Below, piece after piece: positions 23,432 to 34,795 of a stretch of 64,000 nt of DNA. The notes beneath the pieces are model-generated. The model had not been told where the DNA came from and did not search any database. It was given only the letters and a program-made list of their open reading frames with translations. The DNA lies in the NCBI RefSeq assembly GCF_958979055.1, contig NC_084891.1, positions 1,565,001 through 1,629,000 on the forward strand. Reading direction: 5' to 3'. This DNA is from Alnus glutinosa. Taxonomy: Eukaryota > Streptophyta > Magnoliopsida > Fagales > Betulaceae. Position numbers and translations under genes: made by a program. Within the stretch, counting starts at the first letter, position 1; each line of letters opens with the position of its first letter.

Positions 23432-25812
23432 TATTTTATCTTATTTTTCTTCTCCCTCTCTCATGACGCTACCTGTAATGGACTTCTTTAATTTTCTGTG
23501 ATTTATTTATGGAATTGAATAGAAAGATTGATAGAGAATGAATAGAAATGGTGAATGAAAACGCATATTGTTACATTGAAGATAGAATAGCCGATTCAAT
23601 CAAGTTCGGCCAAAGCTCCAAGAATGGATAATTCGAGCTCACCTACAAAAGCTCCAAGATTCAATTTATGAGAAAACACTTACACAATTTCGATAACTAT
23701 CTCTACCCTCCTCTTATGCTTTTATACCTCATACATCTTCTAACTAACAAAAACCCCATTATTACTATTATATCCCTTACGCTACCATCTAGTGGGAATT
23801 TTTCTTCTTTGGTCTCTTCTCTCTAGAATTTATTTTATGGATCATTTTGCCTCTTTTGATGCTTTATTCGCCTCTCACAAAACCTTATTCATCGCCCCAG
23901 ACGATATATTCAAGATCCTCCCAAAAACGCAACTTAAGCCCCTCCTCCTTTGCCTTACTGCCTCCTCTGGCACACAGTCTCCTTCTTTTCTTGGAATTGC
24001 CTTGGGTTTTAGTGTTCTTTCAAATATTGCCATCCACTATTAACTCCACTTACAAATGTACCTCACAACAGTTGAAAATAAAGATGTAGAACTACAGAAA
24101 TTGAAGAAAGCAACAAATAAAAACTGTATGAAAATCACTGAAATCTTGGACAATAAGGCGAATATTAATATTCTCTTATACAAATAGTGCCTCAAACTTA
24201 AACAATAAGCTTTGCAAAAGGAAATACAACAATTATGTTCTCAGGATACAATGTTGCCCGAGTGTAGCATGCAGATTGCAAATTTTGAACACTACTCTGA
24301 ATAAGAAATTATATAACAGCAGAGAAGAAGAAGAAAAAGATCTAATCAAAATATGCTAGAAAAATATCTTTTAATCTAAATTGCAGAAAATATTTTATAG
24401 CAATTTCTAACTGTTGAAGAAACAGTTAGAAAAACAATTGTACAAATCAACAAACAATAAACTCGTGTGTGATAATGCGCACGTGCTAAGTGCGTCTAAA
24501 GCGACTAATGCTTCGTTTGTTTCGGCGTAAAATGATTTCTGAAAAATGATTTCGGCATTTTCCGGTGTTTGATAGGACGAAAATAATAGTCAACCGGAAA
24601 ATGATTTCTGTTTGACCAAAAATGTTTAGTAAATTTTGGAAAATGATTTACGCTTTTTAAAACCGTAAATCATTTTCCAAAGACGCCAGACGCATTCGAC
24701 CCTTATTAAACAATACAATCGACTTTCACTTCAAGCTGTCGACTATCACCGAAATCTTGCCGGTACCGAAATTCAATAGCATCCCGTAAATGTCACCGGA
24801 ATCTGATGACGAAATCCGGTCAGCCTAAATTCCAGCGACCGTATTCTGGCAATCTGGCCAGAACGGTCGGATTCCGGCCGCCTGGCCGGACAGATCAATC
24901 CAGAATGGCCGGCCTGCCGGATCTGGCCATAAAATTCCAGCCAGATCGGCCGAATCCTTGCCGACTGGCCGGGATCTGGCCAAAACGGCCGGATTTTGAC
25001 CTACTGGCCAAATTCCAATGGTTCTGGCAGATTCCGGCCAGAACGCCGAAATCTGGCAGTTTTGGCAGGAATCCGGCCAACCCAGATTCCGACGAAACTG
25101 TTCAGATTCTGGCCTTTATCTTGGATTCTAGCTATAGTAGCCGAAATGGCAAAATCCAGTAAAAGTGGCCGGAATCATGTTGATCAGTGACAGAATCTCG
25201 TTTTCAGTAATTTTTATATTATTTTACATTAATATTTATATGTTTTGAATAAAAATTTATTTTTATAAGTTAATTTGATTGAATAAAAATATTAAAAATA
25301 TTTTTAATTTTCCGTACGTGCCAAACACTGAAAAATGCTTTCGGCGAAAAATATTTTCCAGAAAAATGTCTTCCCTGAAATCATTTTACAACGGAAATTA
25401 TTTTACGTCGAAACAAACGGAGCATAAGCGACACGCGTACGTGCGACGACCAGTGCTTCACACTGGGTAACACAACTAATACATGTGTACTCAAAACCCT
25501 ATCTAGTATAATAGCAAGATAAATGTTTATTGGTCCGTTTGGGTGCTAAATTTTTTGAAATTGGAATTCAATTCTAATTCACTGCACGAATTTCGAGTTT
25601 TGACTTCGTGAGATATATTTAACAAAATTTAAAAAAGTGGAATAAAATATGATTTGTTTTTTAAAAAAGTAGAGAAGAATCAGAATTCAGCTCTATTCCC
25701 AAAAAACTCATAACTTTTTAATATGAGACAAAGAATAATTGAAAAATTCGAGGGAAAGTTGAAATATTCAAATTGGAGGGAAACTTATATTTTCATGAAA
25801 TAATTTCAATAA
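23432..25812. mobile_element. Composite insertion in duplication copy 1 (LTR-like fragment plus MULE-type MITE)
   Basis: The flanks GAGGAGGGAAATTCTCTT and CTTCATCGACCTCTCCGC lie about 30 bases apart in copy 2 (30735-30785), so about 2.4 kb is extra in copy 1. The left part (about 23470-23780) resembles a minus-strand LTR: reversed, it has GATGTATGAGGTATAAAAGC, a TATA-like promoter, and an A-rich leader. The right part contains the TIR element at 24508-25425. An open frame at 23792-24043 (83 codons) shows no recognised family. I could not define target duplications for the whole block. Confidence 0.5.
24508..25425. mobile_element. MULE-type TIR element with internal GGCCGGAATCTGGC repeats (copy A)
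   Basis: The 918-bp element has TIRs starting ATGCT(T/C)CGTTTGTTTCG(G/A)CG and continuing TAAAATgATTT. The flanks AAGCGACTA (24499-24507) and AAGCGACAC (25426-25434) match at 7 of 9 positions. The centre (about 24800-25170) is a GC-rich array of imperfect ~20-base units built on GGCCGGAATCTGGCC in both orientations. Open frames through it (for example 24806-25162) are made of this repeat and are not genes. Related copies lie at 60255-60908 and, truncated, at about 34100-34449. Confidence 0.78.
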
Positions 25813-27043
25813 TAACCATCTTCATCGACCTCTCCGCTCCCCGTAGCTACCTCACGTGCCTGCGCGTGGTTTTCACAAGACCACACGTCTCCGCCATCTC
25901 CACTTCTAATGTTACTTTTTTTTGGGTTTGGTGATTTATTTATGCGTTTTTCTCTATTTTTAGTTTTTGTTGTTTCCCTACAAGTGTTCAGATAGGGTTG
26001 AAGGGTATTTTGAGGGTCATGCTCATTTCTAAGTCCATTATACTGGATGTTCGGGTAGGGTTGAAAGGTCTTGCGACAGTCATATTCTTGCATGTGCTTT
26101 ATTTAACCACCTTAATTGGTGGCCACTTTTCTTGGTTTTGTGCCAATAATTCATAAGGCCGCGTCATTCATCTAATGCATTTTTTTTTAATTTATGTTGA
26201 CTTTGGCTTATTATTAGGTTGTCCAACCCTTCTTTGTTCTTCTTGATTGTAGTTCTTATTTGATGTAAAAATATTTTTCAAAAAAGAAAAAGTAAAAAAA
26301 AAAAAAAAAAAAAGAACTTTATGTTCCCGTCGCCTACCCCAATAAAACTTACTAACTACACTAAATATTAATACAAAGGTGATGCGACACGTACATATTG
26401 GCCTTACGCACTGATGTAATAGTGTAACATCACACTGTTAAGTAAGCCAAACAAATTTGCACAAACGCTTTCTTGGTTTGCACCATCTCCAACCACCACA
26501 CAAAGGGATGGTTGGGACTAAGACAGACCGAGTTAGAGCTTTGTGGCGTTATAGCTCACCCAAAATTTTAAATATCCATCTAATTATTTGTTTTTCATGA
26601 GATATACCCTTTAAAATAAATCTTTTACCCCCAAAAATTCTTGGTTTTTAGTTTCGCGCCCCCAAACTAAAATTTTAGTGCATTCCCTGGTTTTGATGTG
26701 ACCATCAAATATCGTGGTCGCAACCACCTCCCGAAGGTTTTATGTGGGTGACCAACTACCCCTCTACTCTCAAGTGGGTGGTCGGCCACCCATGAGAGTG
26801 AGGACTTCGTTTGTACAAATTGTTTTTGAATTGATATGATAATATCACGTCAGCTTGTAAGCTAGTCGTACGTAGTTAAACAGCTAACACTTTTCTTAAC
26901 ACAAAGTTATAAACCCTGTTTAAGAAAAATAAAATCACAAGCGGTTATAAACCCCAATTCCCAAACCTGTTCCCCAGCAGGCCAGCTCCCATTTCTTCCT
27001 AAATTTTGTCTAAGCAAAACAAAAATTCATTCAAAAGTTAAGC
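25813..27043. other. Duplication copy 1, non-coding middle part
   Basis: No gene. This part aligns with about 30780-31938 in copy 2, including the (A)n at about 26296-26314 and the block GGGTGGTCGGCCACCCATGA (26766), which also appears at 31664. Confidence 0.55.
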
Positions 27044-27330
27044 ATGCACAACTCTTTCCACTCATCTTTGATTTGTTTATACTTACTAAACATGTTGCCC
27101 CGAATCTTTTGTAACTTTTGGTGGGGGCACGATGTCAACTCGAGGAAAATACATTTACTTAATTGGCAGAAGCTGTGTCTACTATCAACTGAAAAGGATG
27201 GGTGGAGTTGGTTTCAGGCAAACAGCTTTGATGAAAGAGGCACTACTTTGAGCCAAACAGTTTTGGAGGATAATGTCTGAACCTCAAACTATTCTTTTCC
27301 ATAACTCTTCAGATCAAAATATGTTATGAT
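27044..27330 (+). mobile_element. LINE ORF2 remnant (duplication copy 1)
   Basis: The reading F(W)WGHDVNSRKIHLLNWQKL, then GGVGFRQTALMKEALL and AKQFWRIM across frames, matches the C-terminal region of plant LINE ORF2 (consensus type FWWG..., W..LC.PK..GGLGFR, AKQ.WR). It is interrupted by frameshifts. The same fragment with slightly different lesions lies at 31939-32210, so it predates the tandem duplication. Confidence 0.8.
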
Positions 27331-28320
27331 TCTAGTGGGATTCAATTCGGGGTACGTTTAGACATTAGATTAGGTCAGCCTAATATGAAATACGTTTAAG
27401 GGCCTAATATATACCCCAAAAGCTCCAAAATTGATAGAAGGCGAAAAGTTTGGGCCTCAAACTTATTTCAAGCTAGGCTGGCCCAAATTATCGCTCATTC
27501 CCCCAAATTAGGCATCACCATGTCCATGATATGTTAAGTAACTAACTAACTAACACGCCAAAAACTCTAGAACTGAAAGAACGGGAAAAGTTAAGTCTTT
27601 AAACTTATCATATACTAGGTTGGCCTAATCTAGCGCCCATACCTCCAATTGTATGATTTTGAAGTGGCCCAATTTGGAGTATGGACGCTAGATTGGGCTA
27701 CCCTAATATCGAATAAGTTTAACGACCTAACTTTTTGCATTGCATCATCTCTTGAGCTTTTAGCGTATTTGTTAGGTACCTAACAAAATGTTTTAAAAAT
27801 TCTTTATCCTTTCAATTGTAAAGTTAACAACGCGACATTTTGCTGTTGAAAAAGTGTTTTAACTTGTAGAAACACTATGGATCTGTTTGTTAAAATTTTT
27901 GTTTCCTTTCTGAAAACAAAAACATTAACAAACACAAAGACACTCTTATAAACACAATAATAGTTTTTACTTTTATGTCACATTATAACACTTTTTTAAA
28001 CTTGAGACAATAAACAAACACTCTCAAAAACACAAACACAATAACAAACAAAGGTGCCTCAATTTAACCATGTGGATTGGCCCAAAATCAGGAATAATGC
28101 TTTATTTTTATGCGAACAATTGATTCAAGTTGTAGCTGACCTAATAGGTCACTAAAGACCCGCGATAGTGGCATAATGCCTAGTCATTAGTTGGCATGTA
28201 ATGGCCATTGAATGCCAGAGGCGTTACTCCAAACGGCTAGTAACAACCAAGTAGTAATGCTTGGGGCATTACTCCATGGTTTTTTTCAGCCTCCCCATCA
28301 ACGAGGGTGAGACTAAATAT

Positions 28321-28669
28321 CATGGATGTATAAACGATTATGGTTAGCGGTTATTATATTTATAATAGCCGGTTTGAAAACTGTTTTTTAATTTGGGCTT
28401 TAGGTCGGTTTTTTAACAGGTTTTAATTTTTTTAAAAATAATAATAATAATAATAATTTTTAGACCTTTTGGTACAAAATTAACAAATCTACATACAAAT
28501 ACAAAATATCTATTAAAATAAAAAACACTACATATTCAAATAACCAAATACAAACAAATTTTTAATGTATATATATATGTATATTATAAAGGTTGGCGAT
28601 TATGCAATTAGCGGTTAACCGTTATAAGTAGTTGCGGAGCGATTATTGCCGCCCCGTTTGTATAGGCCT
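28321..28669. mobile_element. hAT-like MITE (duplication copy 1)
   Basis: It starts near ATGTATAAACGATTATGGTT and ends GCCGCCCCGTTTGTATAGGC, with GCGGTTA/TAACCG motifs inverted near both ends, resembling the plant GGGGTGTAAACGG family. The shorter equivalent in copy 2 is at 33158-33363. No clean target duplication was identified. Confidence 0.5.
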
Positions 28670-29987
28670 ACGTACAAAATATAACCTTTCTCTATTGGAT
28701 AGGGTGAGGTATCAGAAAATTACAAAACAATTTGAGTGATTGTGTGTCAGGTCGTGATAATCTCTCAAAGTGTGTATTATTTCTAGTGCAGTTGGATTGT
28801 CAATTTTGTGAGTATCACCATAATAGCGTACTCCATTTTTTAGGGAAGAAAATGATAGAGACTCTGGAGATAAGGCACGTGAAACAACGCTAATCAAATC
28901 CCATCTCGGTACACATGGCATCAATCGATGGCTTATTTGCTTACCTTCTTATCCATGTGGAGTCCCCTGCGTACGTGGAAAAAGTAGAGGGCGTGGATCC
29001 CCTGTAGTATACCTGTTAAGAGCATTCGAGGAAAGAATGAGAGAAGGTAAGAGAGACGCAGGGCGGATAGAGCGGGGAGGAGGGAGAAGAGCACGGAAGT
29101 TGCCATGATCAATCACAGGGCGGAGCAAGAAGGTATCAGAAGATGATTCCCAGCTATGAACGTTCTTGTAAAAAAAAAAAATTGTTATAAAAAGAAAATT
29201 TTCTAATTGAAACTAGATTCATTTTGAGAGAGGACTCAGATCAATGAAGCCATTTTCGGCAAGGCATGCAATTTGCCATTACGCACGACGAGCAAACCAT
29301 ATGTTTTTTATCTTCATCGTCCTCCATAAATAATATATATATATATATATATATATACCATAAAATAATAACGACAAATACGAGGAAAGAAAAAATATAA
29401 AACAGCCATCTCCTTCTTAAAAGACACAGAGAGTAGCTATGGCGGCCTCTGATGGACAGGAGGATCTGTCTGTGTCTCCATACATGCTTGAGCTTTGCCT
29501 TCATATATATATATAGAGTAATAGAGGGAGGGAAGTGTCTTATTTTTCTCTGTTTATGATTGTATATAGCTGGATGCATGTGTGCCTTGCCGACCAAGCC
29601 ATGAATATTCAAAGACAATGACCAATGTTATTATATTGTTTGTCTGCCTTGCCCACCAAGCCATGAGAAATTCAACAACAATGAAAACAAATGGTTTATT
29701 TTATTCTTTTCTTAGTTCTATGTGTTAGAATATGAGAGTTTTCTATACTTTTATACTACATTTTTATTTTATAATATTAATGTTGCAGTTTCGATCGACT
29801 TATAATTTTTTTTCTTTTATCAATTATTTATTAAATGATTGATTGAGATTGCCACATCAACTTTGTGAGATAAAAATGAGTTTCTAACATTACTCTTTTT
29901 ATATTAAAATTAAGGGAAATGATTTTTCTGCATCATATATGAGATTCACATGCATGGGTTCCACATCCTATGTGTCTTGGTATGGAG

Positions 29988-30106
29988 TTTTTTTTTTTTT
30001 TTTTTTTTGACATGTCTAATACACAAGAGGGGAAGGAAGGATTTAAACTAGTGACCTTCGCTTCATGAGGCGTGGTCCCCAACCGATTGAGCTACCCCTT
30101 GGGGAC
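29988..30106 (-). mobile_element. tRNA-derived SINE (minus strand) in duplication copy 2
   Basis: Reversed, it starts GTCCCCAAGGGGTAGCTCAA, has box A (TAGCTCAATCGGTTGGGGA) and box B (GGTCACTAGTTTAAATCC), and ends in a 21-base A-tail (the T-run at 29988-30008). Flanks GTCTTGGTATGGAG (29974-29987) and GTCTTGATGTAGAG (30107-30120) match at 11 of 14 positions, with only G/A differences, and look like an aged target duplication. It is absent from copy 1 near 21110, so it arrived after the duplication. Confidence 0.85.
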
Positions 30107-30702
30107 GTCTTGATGTAGAGTTGATGTAAGGTAATGTGATGTAGAAATAACACATCACTAAGATTAATTTATTTTTCTAATTAAACCATTTACCATATAT
30201 AGTTGTGTATCATAATCAAATCTTTGATTACTTTTTTTTCATTCTATTCACTTCATAATTAAATGGCTGATTGAGACTCACACATCAGCTTTTCGAGATA
30301 AAAATGAATTTTTAGCATTACTCTTTTTTATATTAGGATTAATTTGTTTTTCTAATTAAACCATTTACCATGCTAATTGTGTATCGTTAATCAAATCTTT
30401 GATTACTTTTTCTTGCATTCTATCCACTTATTTATTTTCTCCCATTTCACATGCATTTCATCACAAAAGTTTACCCTATGTTTTTTGGTCCTCCGTTTGT
30501 TTGTCCTTTTCTTAAACAAAATTTATATATTAAAGAAAAAGGAACACAGTTTTTAGCGGAAAGAATAACTTAAATAATAAATAAATAAATAAAGATTAAA
30601 AGAGCCTAGCTAGCTAGCTAGCTACCAGTAGACAAAGTTCTCGTGGGTTAGTCTCTCTCCTCAAAGCCGACTTACTCTACAACAAAATTTTCTCTCGTCT
30701 TG

Positions 30703-30710
30703 CTCTCCAA
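30703..30710. other. Unoccupied hAT target site CTCTCCAA
   Basis: A single CTCTCCAA sits between CGTCTTG and GCAAGGCGGCTGTGCTCGAG, the same flanks that surround the 1951-bp hAT in the first copy. Confidence 0.9.
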
Positions 30711-31938
30711 GCAAGGCGGCTGTGCTCGAGAAGGAGGGCAACTCTCTTCTTTGCTCACAAATGCGCCTCACAACCGTCTTCATCGACCTCTCCGCTTCCT
30801 GTGGCTGCCTCACGTGTCTGTACGTGCTTTTCACAAGACCACACATTTTTCTCTGGTTTGGTGATTTATTTATGTGTTTTTCTGTTTTTTGTTGTTCCCT
30901 ACTAGTGTTCAGGTAGGGTTAAAATGGTATTTCGAGGATTGTGCTTATTTCTAAGTCCATTATACTCGGGGTTCATGTAGGGTTAGAAGGTCTTGCGACA
31001 GTCATATCTTTGTCTAACCACTTTAATTGGCGGCCACTTTTTTTGGATTTTCATTTGTGCCAACAATTCATAAGGCCACATCATTTATTTGATGCATTTT
31101 CTTTTAATTTATGTTTACTTTGACCTATTATTAAGTTATCCGGCCAACCCTTCTTTATTCTTCTTGATCATAGTTCTTCTTTGATGTAAATTTTTTTTTT
31201 TTCTAAAAAAAAAAAGGAAAAAGAACATTCTTGTCACCTCCCCCAATAAAACTTACTATCTACACTAAATATTAATATAAAGGTGATGCTACACGTACTT
31301 ATTGGCCTTACGCACTAATGTGATAGTGTAACATGGCACCATTGAGTGAGCCAAACAAATTTGCACAAACCCCGCGCCATCTCCAACCACCACACAAAGG
31401 GATGGTTGTGACCCAGGCAGACCGAGTTAGAGTTTATTGCTCACCCAAAATTTTAAATATCCATCTAATTATTTGTTTTTTTATGAGATATACCTTTTAA
31501 AATAAATCTTTTACTCCCAAAAATTATTGGTTTTTAGTTTTGCACCCCCAGACTAAAATTCTAGTGCCTTTCTTGGTTGTGATGTGACCATCAAATATGT
31601 TTGTCGCAACCACCTCCCGAAGATTTGATGTGGGTGACCAACGGCCCCTTTACTCTCAAGTGGGTGGTCGGCCACCCATGAAAGTGAGAATTTCATTTGT
31701 ACAAATTATTTTTGAATTGACATGACAATATCACGTTAGCATGGAAGCTAGTCTTACGTAGTTAAACAACTAGTACTTTTCTTAATACAAAGTTATAAAC
31801 CCAGTTTAAGAAAAACAAAATAAAATCACACGTGGTTAATTGTCACCCCCAATTCCCAAACCTCTTCCCCAGCAGGCCAGCCCCTTTTTCCTCCTAAATT
31901 TTGTCTAAGCAAAACTAAAATTCATTCCAAAGTTAAGC

Positions 31939-32210
31939 ATGCACAACTCTTTCCACTCATCTTTGATCTGTTTATACTCACTAAACATGTTGCTCGTATC
32001 GTTTGTAACTTTTGGTGGGGGCACGATGTCAACTCGAGGAAAATACATTTACTTAATTGGCAGAAGCTGTGTCTACTATCAACTGAAAAGGATGGGTGGA
32101 GTTGGTTTCAGGCAAACAGCTTTGATGAAAGAGGCACTACTTTGAGCCAAACAGTTTTGGAGGATAATGTCAGAACCTCAAACTATTCTTTTCCATAACT
32201 CTTTAGATCA
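31939..32210 (+). mobile_element. LINE ORF2 remnant (duplication copy 2)
   Basis: This is the paralogue of 27044-27330. It shows KRMGGVGFRQTALMKEALL in one frame and a -WRIM continuation in another. A small change near 31995 (CTCGTATCGTTTGTAAC) shifts the frame relative to copy 1. Confidence 0.8.
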
Positions 32211-33157
32211 AAATATGTTATGATTCTGGTGGGATTCAATTCGGGGTACGTTTAGACTTTAGATTAGGTCAGCCTAATATGAAATAGGTTTAAGGGCCTA
32301 ATATATACCCCAAAAGCTCGAAAATTGATAAAATGCAAAAAGTTTGGCCCTTAAAACTTATTTCAAGTTAGGTTGACCCAATTTATCGCTCGTTCCCCAA
32401 AATTACGCATCACCAAATCCATAATGTGTTAAGTAACTAACCAACACGCCAAAAACTCTAGAACTGAAAGAATGGGAAAAGTTAAGTCTTTAAACTTATC
32501 ATATACTAAGTTGGCCCAATCTAGCGCCCATACCTCCAATTGTATGATTTTGAAGTGGCCCAATTTGGGGCTAGATTGGGCTATCCTAATATCGGATAAG
32601 TTTAACAACCCAACTTTTCGCATTGCATCAGCGCTTGGGCTTTTAGCGTATTTGTTAGGTACCTAACAAAATGTTTTAAAAATTCTTTATCCTTTCAATT
32701 ATAAAGTTAACAACGTGGCATCTTGCTATTGGAAAAGTGTTTTAACTTGTAGAAACACTATGGATCTATTTGTTAAAATTTATGTTTTCTTTCTGAAAAC
32801 AAAAACATTAACAAACACAAGACGCTCTTACAAACACAAAAATAATTTTTATTTTTATGTCACATTATGACACTTTTTTAAACTTGAAATAATGAACAAA
32901 CACTCCCAAAAGCACAAACACAGTAACAAACAAAGGTGCCTCAATTTAACCATGTAGCTTGGCTCAGAATCAAGAATAATGCTTTATCTTTATGCAAACA
33001 ATTGATTCAAGTTGTAGCTGACCTAATAGATCACTGAAGACCCATGATAGTTGCATAATTCCTGGTCATTAGTTGGCCTGTAATGGCCATTGAATGGCAA
33101 GGCGTTACTCCATGGTTTTTTTTAGACTCTCAATCAACGTGGGTGAGACTAAATATC

Positions 33158-33363
33158 AAGAGTGTACAAGCAGTTACGCTTAACGGTTATTATATTTATA
33201 ACTGACGGTTTGAAAACTATTTTTTAATTTGGGCTTTGGGCCGGTTTTTGAACAGGTTTTGATTTTTTCAAAAAAAATAAATAATAATTGCGATTATGCG
33301 ATTAGCAGTTAACGGTTACAAGCGGTTGCGGAGCGATTATTACCGCCCCGTTTGTATAGGCCT
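33158..33363. mobile_element. hAT-like MITE (duplication copy 2), internally shortened
   Basis: It ends ACCGCCCCGTTTGTATAGGC and is otherwise collinear with 28321-28669, but the internal ~140 bases between the two halves are missing. Confidence 0.5.
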
Positions 33364-33702
33364 ACTAAATATAACCTCTTCTATTGGATAGGGTGAGGTA
33401 TCAGAAAATTACAAAACAATTTGAGTGATTGTGTGTCAAGTAGTGGTAACCTCTCAAAGAGTGTATTATTTCTAGTGCAGTTGGATTGTCAATTTTGTGA
33501 CTATCACCATAATAGCGTACTCCATTTTTTAGGGAAGAAAATGATAGAGACTCTGGAGATAAGGCACGTGAAACAACGCTTAATCAAATCCTATCTCGGT
33601 ACACATGGCATCAATCGATTGCTTACCTTCTTGGCCATGTGGAGTCCCCTGCGTGGAAATGGTAGAGGGCAGTATACCTGTTAATTAAGAGCATTCGAGG
33701 GG

Positions 33703-34099
33703 TTACTGGGCTTCAAGCCAAGGTTTGAACGCCCTCAAGGTATGGGTTGGACCCAAAGAGAAAAAGATTCTACTGATCCGTGTGGAACTCTTCCTTTGAG
33801 CGGGTTTGACCTGAAGGCCAACCGGCCAACAACAACTTAATGACCAACGGCAAGCCTTCGGGTTGGTTGGGCTTGGACCAAGGGTCGATTGGCCTATCGG
33901 TAATCAGTTTACCATCTAATTAAGGCTGCTCAAAATTCCGATCTGTTACATCAAAGGATAGTGTTACAAAAACACTCCCTACATATTCACTCACTACACA
34001 CTCTCTCTTGCATATGGGATGGGGCCATGTGTAGTGGGTTACAAGCCATGTGGGGGGTGGGTGGGTGTGTAGACAATGTGGAGGGAATATTTTTTTTAA
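33703..34099. other. Unique intergenic DNA after the tandem duplication
   Basis: No gene recognised. The G-rich phrases at 33703-33900 (GGTTGGTTGGGCTTGGACCA) may be part of an old repeat. Confidence 0.4.
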
Positions 34100-34449
34100 C
34101 ATATTTCCCTGCATCGAATTCCGGCAGTATTCCGGTGGTCGGATTCCGACGCCGGCATTATTCCAGTGACTTTATGATGCCGGATTCCGATGCTGCCTAT
34201 TTTCGAACGATCGACTATTGTCGGATTCGACCAGTCAAATATCATACGAGCGTGTAAAGACGAAAAATATAATTTTGAAAAACGATTTACGATTTTTAAA
34301 ACCGTAAATCGTTTTTCAAAAATTAAAGAAGGTTTTACGGTCAAACCGAAAATGATTTACGTTGACCGTTATTTTCGCCCATACCAAACACCGTAAAATA
34401 CCAAAATCATTTTCTAGAAATCATTTTACGCCGAAACAAATGGAGCATA
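34100..34449. mobile_element. Truncated MULE-type TIR element (copy C)
   Basis: It ends TTTTACGCCGAAACAAATGG then AGCAT, the right terminal repeat of the family seen at 24508-25425, with the preceding internal palindrome AAATCGTTTTTCAAA and CCAAACACCG motif. No matching left terminal repeat is visible. Confidence 0.6.
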
Positions 34450-34705
34450 CGTCCACAAACAAATCTCAAAAGATTATTTTGGCTAATCCAACATCCTACC
34501 AATCATAAACTAATTATTAAATTAATCTAATCCCCCCACATGAACTAATAGCAACTCAGATTTTGATTCACTGCTGAGAAAGTGCGCCACCTCAAAAAGC
34601 AGGAGAAAAAGCAAAATTCCATTACTACATACCATCAACTTTTTTTACAAAATCAACGGTCGATCAAACACCATCCCAAAAGTATATACACAAAACGTCA
34701 ATTTA

Positions 34706-34795
34706 TTACGACGGCAAATTTAACCTTAAATACGACGGAACGACGCCGTACCCACCAACATACACGATCAACTTCAACGGTTCAACCCCCACCAT
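34706..34795 (-). other. Out-of-frame former C-terminal tail of the COL4-like gene
   Basis: Immediately after the annotated TGA (34782-34784), the frame shifted by one base reads ...VYVGGYGVVPSY (GYGVVPSY at 34730-34753) before a TAA at 34706-34708. COL3/COL4 proteins end in GFG(V/L)VP(S/T)F. The sequence of the expected tail is therefore present but not in frame with the CCT domain. Confidence 0.8.

Larger units (their letters stand above)
19428..29030 (+). repeat. Tandem duplication, copy 1 (interrupted by three insertions)
   Basis: This segment matches 29041-33702 in the same orientation, in order: the GAGAGACGC(G/A)GGGC start, the block beginning ACTCAGATCAATGAAGCCA (20404), the CTAGCTAGCTACCAG block, GCAAGGCGGCTGTGCTCGAG (23395), CTTCATCGACCTCTCCGC (25820), the LINE remnant (27044) and the hAT-like MITE (28321). 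It ends in GAGCATTCGAGG. Copy 1 carries extra DNA absent from copy 2: about 19590-20396, the hAT at 21436-23386, and about 23432-25812. Removing these leaves about 4.5 kb, the size of copy 2. Confidence 0.93.
29041..33702 (+). repeat. Tandem duplication, copy 2
   Basis: A head-to-tail partner of 19428-29030, about 4.66 kb. The junction is near 29031-29041, where GAGCATTCGAGG (end of copy 1) meets the GAGAGACGCAGGGCGG start. The other end, GAGCATTCGAGG at about 33691-33702, runs into unrelated sequence. It has the empty hAT site (30703-30710), a LINE remnant (31939-32210), and its own additions near 29905-30360: a SINE and an extra copy of the CTAATTAAACCATTTACCAT block. Confidence 0.93.

Noticed and set aside
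24806..25162. 118-codon frame rich in GRNPA-type repeats
   Set aside because: It is the translation of the GGCCGGAATCTGGC array in a TIR element; both strands are open for the same reason.
29241..29618. 125-codon frame ending in a Cys-rich stretch
   Set aside because: The equivalent frame in the other duplication copy is broken by a one-base difference, and the middle is a TA microsatellite.
30020..30106. A tRNA gene on the minus strand
   Set aside because: Box A and box B are present, but the cloverleaf is incomplete and an A-tail follows; it is a tRNA-derived SINE.
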